64,000 nucleotides of DNA from Pristionchus mayeri (lineage: Eukaryota; Nematoda; Chromadorea; Rhabditida; Neodiplogasteridae), in contig BTRK01000002.1 in NCBI GenBank assembly GCA_036245805.1, positions 28,141,067 through 28,205,066 of the forward strand, written 5' to 3'. Made by a program: the position numbers and the translations under genes. Of this stretch, positions 13,101 through 24,722 are shown in pieces. The notes beneath the pieces were generated by a model, which had not been told where the DNA came from, did no database searches, and saw only the letters and a list, made by a program, of their open reading frames with translations. The stretch's first letter is position 1. Every line of letters begins with the position of its first letter.

Positions 13101-14418
13101 AGCAAAGCACATTCTTGCATTATTTAAGATGAGAGTGTTCCCGAAGAAGTGAGGTGCCCGTTCAACTGCGATGAATTTGGAAGGAGGTTTAGCGAGAGAG
13201 GAAACCTAAAGAGGCACATGAAATTGATACATGGTAAATTTGCACAAAATATATTTCAATCAATATTTACTATTAACCATTTACATTTCATCTGTATTTA
13301 GCAATACAAGATCCTAAAGTGGCTGGCATCAGACCATTTAAATGTAAGGATTGTGGGGCATCATTCAACAGAGTCGAGGCGCTAAAATTTCACTCAAATA
13401 TTCACAGTAAGAATTTCAGTAATTTCAGTATATTAATTTTGCGAATTTTGAATTAACAGCATGATTAAGCAAATATTCAATCTTCAGAGCGAATGAAGTT
13501 TTCAAGAAACAATACTGTTGCCATTTTCAGAGCATCTCGAAACAGACGAAAATAGGCAATACGAGTGCGACGATTGTGGAGCCACTTTCACAACCACGAA
13601 ATCGCTCGCAAATCATGCAAGGATTCACAAGGGTCTCACGCACTCTTCAATATTTAAAAAAAACCTAGTTTGAGCTAGAGATTATATTTTAGAGTTATTC
13701 TTTACTTCAATTGTCCATTCTAGAAGTTCTGGAAGTTTGTAACATACTGATGAAGTGTATTTCTCGCATTCAATTTTTGAACAATTTAGATGAGGTTATA
13801 TCCGAAGAAGATAAGTGCCCGTATACATGTGACGAATGCGAAAGACGGTTTAACTAAAGAGGCCCATAAAACAAGTACAAAATTAAATTAAGAATGGCAT
13901 GAATTCCACAGAATCTAGCAAACAATTCGATCAATGTCTAGTAGTGCACAATAGTTATCTTCAAAGACATCAACGATTCCAACCTCGCTAATATCAGACC
14001 GTTTAATTTGATTATTCATGGTATGACTTCAGAATTAGCCCTGGCATCAGTTGTATATTGAATTGTAATTCACTCGATCAGAGCTGTCGAACTTTCAGAT
14101 GACGATGTTCCGGAAGAAGAAAAGCGACCGTACAAATGCCAAAGACAATATACGTTAAAGGCGAGCTTAGCAAGTCACATGAAACAACACGGTAAGAAAA
14201 TCTAGATTCCATTTATCATTATTCGGAGATTGCATATGTGAATCGATACATATATATGTACATTACATCCTAACATCAGTATTCTTCAGTAGTGCAATCA
14301 ATGGTGAATTACAGGTGATGATTCTGATGCCGAGAGTAGTAATGCACTCTCTGTGGAAGATTCGTCATCTGATGAAGGACTAAAGGATGATGAAAAAAGT
14401 CGGGATGGTTATTGTTGA
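10101..14418 (+). pseudogene. Z2: multi-exon C2H2 zinc-finger gene, degraded
   Basis: Second family member. The start ATG lies four bases after a GCACAG acceptor. The N-terminal module is at 10101-10187 (TVAKSILLLNTLEAEIDRD), about 10235-10302 and about 10360-10468 (NELSGSLASAMEWLTE), followed by an acidic exon at about 10587-10734. Finger exons start near 10879, 11175, 11537, 11692, 11899, 12229, 12373, 12573, 12731, 13127, 13303, 13532, 13791, 13957 and 14099; the tail ends with TGA at 14416-14418. Many fingers have lost ligands: the first Cys is Tyr in the 12573 finger, the second Cys is Trp at 12731 (CDTWG) and Phe at 13127 (CDEFG), and the first His is lost at 11692. The 13791 finger stops after RRFN, the 13957 finger lacks its centre, and the 14099 finger lacks a Cys. 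The N-terminal part and early fingers look sound, so a truncated product is possible. Confidence 0.75.
12010..12140 (-). other. Exon-like coding fragment inside a Z2 intron, opposite strand
   Basis: The intron between the fingers at 11899 and 12229 is about 230 bp, longer than most in this array. On the minus strand it holds about 37 coherent codons starting MPYLDDKGSFFNNIETP and ending ..FQAMPRI, followed directly by a GTGAGT donor. I do not recognise the protein. It may be an exon captured from another gene or a chance frame. Confidence 0.3.
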
Positions 14419-14694
14419 AGAAGTTTGAATATGCGAGGGCAAAAGGGCATTTTATCCTAGCATGATTTTATTTGCAGATAACATTTATTAACTTTAGCTT
14501 AGCTTATCGCTGATCGAAAGTTGCCGATTGTACAGATACTAAGCATTAGCATTAAGTCATTTCACCAATCCTCATCGCTCTTTGATTTCTAATTGTTCGG
14601 AATGAGAAAATTAACCTATTTTGCTACTTTCCATTTCGCTACATAATATTGGAATAAATTAAATAATGTTTTGATCACTTTTTTCAAAATCTAT

Positions 14695-14830
14695 GCAACC
14701 CGCGGAAGGGTGCACATCAAAGCAGAAAAAACAAAGTATACTATGTAAAGAGTTTCCCGCGCAAAATGGTGAATCGGCGTTATTCAAACCACTGGCATGT
14801 TTTCTTCCCCATTTACTCGTTCATTCCATA
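14695..14830 (+). promoter_or_regulatory. Upstream block of Z3 with E2F-like site
   Basis: TTTCCCGCGC at 14753-14762, then AAAATGGTGAA and a GGCGTTATTCAAACCACTGG run, aligned with the Z2 block. A similar TTTCCCGCGC occurs at 18550-18559 upstream of Z4. Spacing to the ATG is about 240 bp here and about 210 bp for Z4. Confidence 0.5.
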
Positions 14831-14999
14831 AATACTGCTACTTTTAATAAATCTTTAATTTGTCCAGTTTTTGATTTATCCAGTTTTTGAACGGTGCGTA
14901 TTTACCCTACTTGAGCACACTCATGTATTTACGCCATTTTCATCTATCTCTGTAATATTGAAATAATTTCCATAAAATTTGTTCTTTCTTCTTAGTGAT

Positions 15000-17900
15000 A
15001 TGCCAAACCATTCGAGCGGGAAAATTGCTGAGAAGGCTATTCAGCTTCTGAATGCACTGGAGGACGAACTTGACCATGATTATGAGGTTGAAATGTTTAA
15101 AACATCCAATCGATAGTATATTTATCGAGTTCAGAAAATCACCATCGCAGCGAATTTTCTCAAGACGGATGCTAATACGCTTAATAAAATTGCAAATTAC
15201 AGGTAACAATTCCCCCTCCAATTATTATCATCTTTGCTTATTAGAGATTCGCCAACTGCTCTTCTTCTTCTCAATGAATTGAGCGATTCTCTCGGTTCTG
15301 CTGTAGAGTGGGTGATTGAATTGGAGAAAAATCATCATACTGTCCCTCCAGCGACAGAGGTAACCTGTTGAAAAAAGATTTGGCTCTATAGTAAAACGCG
15401 GGTCCCTTCAGACACCAGATACTTTTGTGGTCCCATAGTTTTGTGGTCCCATGCGCCTATAATGCACATATCATAATTTTGTGGTCCGATACTTTTGTGG
15501 TCCCATACTTTTGTGGTCCCACGAGCACATCATACCATGTATTATAGGCGCTTGGGACCACAAAAGTATCGAACCACATCAGTATCTGACCACAAAAGTG
15601 TATTGGGACCAAAAAAGTAGCAGGTGGGACCCGCGTTTCACTACAGAGCCAAAGATTTACACTATTATTTGGAGTTTGTTTAAAACGTATCATGCTTTTC
15701 GTTGTCCTCGACTATTCTTAACTAAATTCCATTTTAATGTCAGATCAGGATATCTCAGGATGAAAACGAAGAAGAAGCAGAAGAAGAATCAGATGGAGAT
15801 GAGAGTGAATGGGATGATGAAGATTCCGATGAAGAATCCGATGATCAATACAGTTCGGAGTTCGACGATTCGAAAAACAATCAAAGGAAGAGTTCAAGAG
15901 CATATCCAGGTTTGCTATAGGAAGCAAAGCATTCACCAAAAGATTTATGGATACATACATTTTTCTGTTTATACAACATGCACCATTGATGCATCTAGGT
16001 AAGTCATTCAAAATTTGTAACAACTTTTCGTAACACATATTTGCATATTTTCAGATGGTAATGATCCGAAGCGAGCAGAGATCAAGCAGCAACTCAAATG
16101 TGATCAATGTGAAAAGAAGTTCAGGTCCAAGAAAGACCTCGAGAATCACTCGCTTATCCATTTTGGTATGTATATTGTAAATTTGAATTAATTTATCTAA
16201 CCAGGAGGCGCAACGAGATCATAAATACAACTTGTTACCATGACTTGCCGGAATTCGGGAGGGAGACATATTACACTGCTCGGAATCGAAGGAAAATATA
16301 ACAATACACGTCTTCAGATGACAAAGATCCTCGCCGAAGACCTTACACTTGCGACTTATGCGGAGTGAAATGCTCACAATCAAGGAATCTCGCGACGCAT
16401 AAACGATTGATTCATTCGAGTAGGGGAATCATAATTGTATTTTTACTTTCATTTTGATATTACCCTTATCAGACGATCCCGAAAAAGCCAAAAATCATCC
16501 ATTCAAATGTGATGAGTGTGGTGCAACTTTCAAAAACAAGAAGTCGCTAACGTTTCATGCGAAGGTTCACAACGGTTAGAATTTAATACTTTTTTGGTTT
16601 AAATTTTCATTCAAGCAGCTTTTGTTACCTAGCTTAGGCCTGTTTCCCCCGATAAGCGTGAACATATAATTAAGATGACGGTGTTCCCGAAGAAGAAAAG
16701 TGTCCGTTCAAATGCAATAGATGTGGAAGGAGGTTTAGTGAGAAGGGAAACCTTAAAAGACACTTGAAATTGAAGCACGGCAAGTGATATAAACTTGTGA
16801 TTAGCGATCACTGTGATCCATAACGTGTTCGTTTTTTAAGGCATCAAAGATCCTAGAGTGAGTATTATCAAACCATTCAAATGCAAAGAATGTGGAGCAT
16901 CATTCAACAGTGCCGATTGGCTAAAGCTTCATTCGAATATTCACAGTCAGAATATTTTTCTGAATTAAAAAATATATAAAAATCCGTAAATTATTTCACA
17001 CGAAGGAGCTTCGATCTGAGAATATGACGAAATTAAATTTATTCATTTTATTATTTTTTTTTGTAAAATCTGACTTTTTGCATTTTTCAGATGATCCTAA
17101 AGCAGGTGAAAAGAGACCATTCAACTGTGATGAGTGCGTTGCCACTTTCAAGAGCTCCTCGTCGCTCACTTTTCATGCAAAGGTTCACAAAGGTAAGAAA
17201 TCCCCACTTTTCAAAGACTAATTTTGGCAGTTTGAGCTGGGACTTCATATTTTATTTTTTAAGGGTCAATGCTAGACATTCCATCAGTTTCCGACAATCA
17301 CCGTTACTGTGTTTCCCACAACATTTTCATTTAGATGACGATATACCCGAATCAGAGAAATACCCGTTCAAATGCGACGAATGTGAGAGCAGATTCTCCG
17401 ACAAGTCAAACCTAAAGAAGCACATGAAACGAGTTCACCGTAAATTTCATATGTAAATTCCACAGAGACATTCATGCAATTTGACCTAACGCAGTGCATA
17501 TCTATTTGTTTTCTGTATTTCAGACATCAACGATCCCAAAGTGACTGTTATCAAACCATTCTCATGCAAGGAATGTGGTGCAACATTCATGAACGCAAAG
17601 TCGATCAAGTATCATTCGAATATTCACAGTATAATTTTCAGATATTTCATCATTTTTTATCTTTAAATTACTCATAATACAGTTCGAAAAATTCCAGATG
17701 ACAGTATATCTGAAAAGCGGCCTCACAAATGTAATGTTTGCGAAGCTAAATTCACGAAAGAATCAAGCTTGAAGATTCACATGAAATTGCACGGTATGCA
17801 ACTGTATATATTGTTTAGTATGGGAAGCAGTAGATAAAGGGATTTCAACCAGGGTTGTCCAAACGAGGCCGCAAAGCGCTTCTTCACGCCTTCATCCGAA

Positions 17901-18342
17901 TTTCGCAATATGCTTGTTTGGCCAACCCTAATTAGATGTGTCATGCTCAGATGAGAATATGCCTGAAGAAATGAAGCGTCCGTACAAATGCGAAGTCTGT
18001 AAAATGCGGTTCACTCAAAGTGGGAACTTCAAGAGACACATGAAACGATACGGTAAGATGCCTTACGCTGGTTTTCACTTAAGCTATCTGTTTAGGACAT
18101 TCACGAAAGGAAATTGGTAAGCACACGACGGAGAATAAGGTCAGCAACGTTTCATTTGCAGTGTAATAAATTTAATATTTCAAAAAGTATATTTTTAGAC
18201 CCGTCAGTCTGTCGATTACAATAAACGTGATGACCATGGAGAGGAGGCTTCGAAAGATTCTGCTTCGAAGGTGATGAAGTGGTCGAAAGATGAAGAATCA
18301 AAAGAAGAGGAAGGAAACGAGGGTGGATACATACAGGACTGA
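15000..18342 (+). CDS. Z3: C2H2 zinc-finger protein with N-terminal helical module
   Basis: Third copy and the shortest. The N-terminal module is at 15000-15086 (KIAEKAIQLLNALEDELDH), 15136-15201 and about 15245-15360 (NELSDSLGSAVEWVIELE), then an acidic exon at about 15745-15910. Ten finger exons start near 16054, 16318, 16472, 16675, 16843, 17091, 17334, 17523, 17697 and 17950, followed by a Ser/Glu/Lys-rich tail ending at 18340-18342. Finger types run 10-11-12-13-14-12-13-14-15-15' in Z4 numbering, so the first nine fingers are absent and the 12-13-14 block is doubled. Nearly all ligands are intact; the last finger ends HMKRYG, with Tyr in place of the final His. The donor after the 16675 finger is GC rather than GT. 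Two small elements sit in introns. A nuclear nucleic-acid-binding role is inferred from the fingers and acidic regions; the family is not recognised. Confidence 0.75.
15380..15652. mobile_element. Foldback MITE in Z3 intron
   Basis: Inverted repeats TTGGCTCTATAGTAAAACGC at the left and the complement at the right (15626-15652), flanked by AGAT on both sides. Inside are about eight copies, in both orientations, of an ACTTTTGTGGTCCCA unit. It is non-coding and lies between the third N-terminal exon and the acidic exon. Confidence 0.8.
17851..17929. mobile_element. Small hAT-like MITE in Z3 intron
   Basis: 79 bp with ends AGGGTTGTCCAAACGAG and CTTGTTTGGCCAACCCT, near-perfect inverted repeats of the CAGGGTTGGCCAA type common in hAT-derived MITEs. 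No clear target duplication was found. Confidence 0.6.
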
Positions 18343-18762
18343 GAAATATCGGAGACAAAATAATTGGTCCTCCCATAGTTTTCGCAGACAGAAATTACAA
18401 TAAATTGTTTTGCCCGCTACATTTTCTGCTTGTGATCTCTATACATACTGAATTGTTGAGAATCATCATCAAACTTATCAATCTTATGATTCATTATGTT
18501 ATTGACTCGGCATTGATAAAAAAATCATGCATTCTGAAGGAGGACAGTCTTTCCCGCGCATAATTCTCGCACTGCGTGCAAGCATCTGTCACGCCAAAAT
18601 ACAATCCATTGTCTCACTTCGCTGTCCCATTATCCCGCTTTTCAAAACATAGAATAGCGTTATTCGTTTTTTTTTCGATTTACCATGTGAATTGCTTACC
18701 AATTTTCACATTTTTATCTTGAGTCTACTGCTTGTTCCATGATTTTTCACTCGCAGAGATTC

Positions 18763-21700
18763 ATGCCAAATCATGGTGTCGAGGGAATTGTCGAGAAGGC
18801 TGTTAATCTTCTGAATACACTAGAGGGCGAAATCGACGGTGACCCTGAGGTTCAAACAAATAGTCAATAATAAGCCACATCATGTAATTCAGAAGATTAG
18901 CGTCGCTGCAAGTCTTCTAAAGAAGGCGATCATTCAGAGTAACCAATTCGAAAATGGAAAGTAACAAATTTTCCTTGAACTGCACTCATTGATGTTTGGT
19001 ATTCAGTTATTTGCCGCTTGCAAACGAGCTGTGCAACTCTCTCGGGTCTGTTGTGCAGTGGTTGACGGAAAGGCAGATTGATCGACTTTCTTCAACACGA
19101 GTGGCAATTGATACTGAAATAGCAGGAGAAGACAAGCTCTGCACTGTGTCGGATGTTGAAGTTGAAGTAAATGCGAAGGAGCAGAAGGACGTGAGTAAAT
19201 ATTTAATGTAAAAAAACACATATTTTTTCGAAAGCGTAGTTGTTCTTTAAGCATTATAATTCCAGAAAATTTCTGATATTGAATTGGAGAATTTGTTGAA
19301 CAGCACCGCAAAGCTACTGCAATCTGTTGTTTACAGTGCAGCTGATAACGAGGTTCAACTAAATGTAAGATGTGCTTACGGACTTCAATCAGTATATTTG
19401 ATTCAGAGAATACGAGTTGAACTTGATGCACTGAAAACTCTCGTCCGTAGATTCGATGAGAACAGGTATTTTCGGTATATTTTGTCTGAATATAATTGCT
19501 TAGATCGCACTCGTTTCTTAATGTTATCTGTGAATTATGCGAACATTTGACCAATGCAATGGAATGGTTAAGAATAAGAAGGGATTTAGTTGGCATCTCT
19601 ATGAACATCACTACTATCAACGATTCAATGAATAAGGTATAATTTCGGGTTTGTATGTTTACTTCCACGTGCTGCTTTAACATACGCAAAAAAAAATTTC
19701 GTTCGTAAATTTTCTTCGGAGTTACCGTTAACAATGATGATTAATTGGGAATATTGTAGAGTTTCTCCCTTGAAGATAATATTGACGAAGAGATGCTTAT
19801 TGATAACCATGGTTTATCATCGGAAGAATCATCAGGTGAAGAAGAGAGTGAATTTGATGATGACAATTCTGGAGAGGAATCGAATGGGGAAGAACACTTA
19901 AAATCAAAAGCAGCCAATATTAATACAATGAAGATCAAGACTTCAACAGGTGTTTCAAGAGGTTTTCGTTACGAAACGCAGCAAAAGTAACATCAAAAGT
20001 AACATTTATAAATATTTTTTATGAGCTATGCGTTGATAATTTCGATTTTTCCAGATTATCCTCGAATCTTCGAGTGCGACGAATGTGATATCAAATGCCG
20101 CTGGCAGACGCAATTTGCGAGGCACAAACTCACCCATCTGCGTATGTTATTGTTTTCCTAATATACTGAGTTGCATCTTCTTGGTTCACATTCATCGCAA
20201 ATTTTGTTCTTATATTAATATATTTCGCAGCTGATGGCGATCCCCGCAAGAGGGCTTATAAATGCGAGGAGTGTGGGAAATCGTATTCTTCACCTTTCCT
20301 GCTCCGTATGCACAAGGCAACCCACGAAGGTCAGGAAATACTGGAATATTTTATTAAATTTTAAATTAAATTTCATAATTTACTTAAAATTCAGAAGACG
20401 AAGAGAAGAGGAGGCCGTTCAAGTGTGCAACTTGTGGGGATACATTCGTATTCAGGCAAAATCTTGAACAGCATGAGAAGGTTCATTTAGGCAAGTTGAT
20501 AAAATATTTGTCATCACTCGATTACGAGCCCAATTTGAACGATTTCAGCGTCACTAAGCAAACATATAATGTTGTAGATGAGAACGACCCGGAGCAAGCA
20601 GAGAAAAAGCGTCCACACAAGTGTGACCAGTGTGGGAAGCGGTTTCCCTGCAGCCGAAATCTCAGAAATCACCTTCTCACTCACATCGGTTGGCATGAAC
20701 ATCATAATCTAATATTATTTCTTTATTATGCGATCGAGCAGGAGTTATAAAATAGATGTCTCATTGGAAATTAGAAGCATGTTAAATAAGATGTCATATC
20801 TAGATGGCAAATGCTTTTGTATCTCTAGCTAGGAAATAAGAGTGGATAATAATTCAATCATTACAGTTAGGAAAAAAAACATTGTACTTAAAGGAGGACT
20901 GAAGGCAAAGTTCAACTTTGGACCCTGTCATCACCATGACCTAGCTCCTCTTAACGACTAAAGGCTCCAAAAAATTACATTAATATCTCTACTCTCATCA
21001 GAGTTATAATTAGTTGGCTGAGTGCCATGGACGCTTGTGGGACAGGGAAGTGCGCGAATTCAAATATCTTGAAGTTTTGTCAAAAACTGGTGGGGATCGA
21101 ACCCGCAACCTTCCGATTGCGTGACGGCTGCACTAAGCTATCCTTCCGATATTTGTACGCTTCCTAGCTCGCGATATGATCTTTCGAAGGTGGAACCTCC
21201 CTTCTGTCAATGTGGCTACTTTGCCGAGAGCCCTCCTTTAAGATAACGACGATCCGCGGAAGCGACAACACTCTTGTGAAGTATGCAAGAAGGCATTCAC
21301 TCTCATAGCATCCCTCAAAGAACACATGAAAATTCATTCAAGTAAGTTTTTGCTTAGCCTTCAGCGTAACCGTTGAGATTGTTCGTGCAAACTGCTCATA
21401 ATCAATCAGGCAAATTTTACATTGCATTATATGAGTATCCATACTGAATTACTTGCTTGTTTAGGAGTATTTCAAGGCGGACTCATGTTATATTAATTAA
21501 CAATCTGTATTAAGATAGGTACAGGAATATCGTTTTTTTGCAGACGTTGAAGAGGTAAAACTCCCTTACAAGTGCGAACACTGTGGAAAGCGATATTCAC
21601 GCAAAAGAAATCTCACTAGGCATGAGAATATTCATTTCGGTGCGCTTCGAAATCTAGTACGAAATCTCCTTCGTAATAAAAATGGTATATCAATTTAATT

Positions 21701-24078
21701 CGTTTTGCAGACATCAACGATCCACGGAAGCAGAAATACGAATGCAAGAGATGCGGGAAAGTTTGCAATGCGTCTACCAATCTTTTGAACCATATGCGGA
21801 CTCATGAGCGTAAGCGAAAAGGAAATTCAATTAAATTTCCGATAATTGTTTGAAAAATTACAACCAAATGAAATTAGTTTCAATCAGCCGTATTTAGGCC
21901 ATGAAGCGCTGCGTCCACACAAATGCGAAGACTGTGGAAAAAGGTTCAAAGCTGCTATATCGTTAACTGTCCATCTCAGAAGGCATATGGGTTAGTTATC
22001 ATAAGTAGAGTGCGGAGAGGAAGAGGAAGAGAAAGACTCTGCCGCTCTTTCGAGGGAGAGAGCGAGGAATGAGGAGGAGGGAGAGGAAAGTGCAAAGTCT
22101 TCCGGAAGAGTAGGGCCAGGAAAAATGCTGTTTTAGAGCGTTTTTCGAGCGGATTTTATGTCATTTCGTGAAGAACTAGTTTAAATATGGTATTAGGATA
22201 CGGCAAGATGCATTTGCATGAAATTTTGACTTGGTTTTCACCATAGCAAGTTTTACGAGACTGGTCTTCCGGAAGACTTTCCCCACCCTCTCATTCTTCC
22301 GGAAGATAAAATCTCATTCCTTGTCGCACAGAGCGGTCTTCCCTCTTCCTCTCCGCTCTCTAGTCATAAGTCTATAATTTCATCACAAAACGCACATACT
22401 GTTCAGCAAAGGACGACCCTAACAGGAAATTTGAATGCGAGGAGTGTAGTCTCCACAGCGAATTCATATATAAATCACAAACGGACTCATCTGGGTAAGA
22501 ATCCAATTTTAAAACTTATGGTTACATTATTATATTTAAGACGGGAACAACCCGGAGAATATGGAATTAAAGAAGCCGTTCAAATGCAATCAATGCTCAT
22601 CAAGATATTCAGCTAAGAAGCACCTTGAACTGCACTTACTATCTCATCTTGGTGCGTATTAGGAATAAGTTTTAAATTTACTCATAACATTTTCTGTATC
22701 GAAAATTGATGGTCGGTGTAATTCCAATTTTAACAGTTGTATGAAAACTTGGTGCTTTCAGATGACAAAGATCCGCGCAAGAAACCTTACTCGTGTGATG
22801 CATGTGGAAAGAAATTTGCCTCATCCTGGAATCTGGCAGCACACCGAGAGATTCATTCTAGTGAGCGAATCATCATTTATTTCTTCTCCAGTCAGAATCT
22901 TCATTTTCAGTCGACGAAACAACTAACAGCAATTCTTTCAAGTGCAAGGATTGTGGGGTGACTTTCAGAACTGCTGGATCGCTCACGACCCATTCAAGGA
23001 TTCACAATGGTCAGAAACTCAAACCCTAATATTTTCACTCTGATACACTCTGATACCTAATTCTCTATATATCTTTTCCCATCATTCAGATGACAATATT
23101 CCGGAAGAAGATATGTGCCCGTATAATTGCATTCTCTGTGAAAGAAGATTCCGCGAAAAGCCGAACCTGATTAGACATATGAAACACGCACATGGTAAGT
23201 AAAACATGAACATAGAAAACATATCTCAAATGAATGACGCTTATAAAATATATATTGCAAAAAGCATGTGCGTTGAATCACTTTTCACTTAATAAGGGGA
23301 TTAATGGATAAGTAGCACTCACTTAGGCCCATTCGAATTTATACCGTTTCAACTTCTATTTACGAATTAAATTTTCAATTAGTTGTACGGTTGGTATTTA
23401 ATGTAAAGACAATTTACAGAGGAAGGAATCAACAATTTTTTTCAGAGATCAATAATCCCACCGTGCCTGAAATAAAACCTTTCAAGTGCAAGGACTGTGG
23501 AGCATGTTTCGTTCAAGCCCGTTCACTAAACGAACATTCTAAAATTCATAGTAATTCGAAATATATTTTTCATTTGTCAAAAAATACATTTAAATGAAGT
23601 AGTTCATTTTTTGATATTCAGATGAAGAAGAAAAGCGTCCTTACAAGTGCGATATTTGTGAAAGGAGGTTCACGCAAAAAGGCAACTTTAAGAGACACAT
23701 GGAACAACATGGTGAGCATGAATTTGGATATGATATGTCATAGCTGGCTATCCAATACCGTAAACAATTTTCCTTCCTAAGCATTTATTTCAGGGAAATC
23801 AATGTCGCAGACAGACGCTGTAAGAAAGGCAACTGGAAATAAGGTAAACAACATCGAAAGTCTAAAAGCTTAAACCACAGTTACATCATACTATAATATG
23901 TGGGGAATTGTAGAGCCGTCAGTCCGTACTGAAAAAGAAAACATCAGATGATGAGGAAGATAGTTCGGGGGATTCTGATACTGAGAACTCTGAGGGAGAA
24001 TGGTCGATGGAGAAAGAATCGGAAGATGAGGAAGGGAGCGAGGAGGGAGATGATAATGAAGATGGAGGAGCGGACTGA
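18763..24078 (+). CDS. Z4: 15-finger C2H2 zinc-finger protein with duplicated N-terminal module
   Basis: Fourth copy and the best reference. The N-terminal module is at 18763-18849 (GIVEKAVNLLNTLEGEID), about 18894-18960 and about 19006-19190 (NSLGSVVQWLTERQID). A second, diverged module follows at about 19266-19363, 19405-19466 and 19523-19635 (ELCEHLTNAMEWLRIRR). An acidic exon lies at about 19760-19950. Fingers start near 20055, 20230, 20395, 20577, 21243, 21543, 21711, 21899, 22409, 22543, 22760, 22907, 23090, 23445 and 23622. The tail has an SQTD exon near 23795 and a strongly acidic Ser/Glu/Asp last exon ending 24076-24078. Most fingers keep Cys2His2 and the aromatic and Leu core residues. 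The 22409 finger is frameshifted after CEEC by loss of about five bases. Two elements (20892-21237, 22006-22362) occupy introns. The family is not recognised. Confidence 0.78.
20892..21237. mobile_element. TTAA-flanked MITE with tRNA-like Pol III promoter
   Basis: 346 bp flanked by TTAA on both sides (20888-20891, 21238-21241), with inverted ends AGGAGGACTGAAGGCAAAGT and, on the opposite strand, AGGAGGGCTCTCGGCAAAGT. On the minus strand about 21150-21089 reads like a tRNA: an A-box-like TAGCTTAGTGCAG and a B-box GGTTCGATCCC. The right TTAA followed by G supplies the AG acceptor of the next Z4 finger exon. TTAA targets suggest piggyBac-type mobilisation; the internal promoter suggests a SINE origin. 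Confidence 0.7.
22006..22362. mobile_element. hAT-like MITE in Z4 intron
   Basis: 357 bp with inverted ends TAGAGTGCGGAGAGGAAGAG and the complement of a near copy at the right. It is flanked by 8-bp duplications differing at one base (ATCATAAG and GTCATAAG). The interior is GA/CT-rich and carries several CTTCCGGAAGA palindromes. Confidence 0.75.
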
Positions 24079-24184
24079 ATAATTATGCTTTAGTCTTCCG
24101 ATACATTGTTTGCTAACAAAACACCATTGTTTAATTTATACATATTAATTCCTGTTGATGTTGAAATTTCCAAACTGAATTGTT

Positions 24185-24417
24185 CTTGTATAATAAATAA
24201 ATTGGCGCTTCTGAACAATCCCGGACATATATAAACACCGTAATTACATTTGTATGTTAGATATTACTATGGTACTACTTGATGCACACATACCTGCAGT
24301 GAGTTAGTTTAGGATTGATAATAATACCTTAATAAGGAATGCAAATGCAATTTCATTCGTAATTATGATATTGTCCGGGATTGTGCAGAAGCGCCAATAA
24401 ATTGATATTGTATTACA
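24185..24417. repeat. Foldback repeat between Z4 and Z5
   Basis: Arms of about 60 bp containing ATTGGCGCTTCTG and CAATCCCGGACA on the left and their complements on the right (about 24370-24415), around a loop of about 110 bp. It is a MITE-like hairpin lying between the Z4 tail and the Z5 start. Confidence 0.65.
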
Positions 24418-24722
24418 TCGCACAGGCCGATTTAACATATAAAGAACTAAAGTTCGATATGAAAAAGAATAGAAAATTTCGCAGTGCCAAATCTAATGCG
24501 CATTCGGAGGATAGCGATGGCGGACAGCTTTTCCGCTCATTATTGTCAAACAGCGTCATCCCGGCGTCTTCAAAACGAGTTTAAAATTAGCTACATGAGC
24601 TATGTCGAGCAACCTTCACTTTCCTAGCTTAAAATAATATATTATCGAATTTGTCCGTTGTTCAAATACTGAGCAAATTCCTATTTCCACAACCTTTGTT
24701 TCAGCTGTCTCCTTATAATATC

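Noticed and set aside
21085..21150. A functional tRNA gene
   Set aside because: A and B boxes are visible, but the acceptor and anticodon stems do not pair well and it lies inside an inverted-repeat element; called tRNA-like only.
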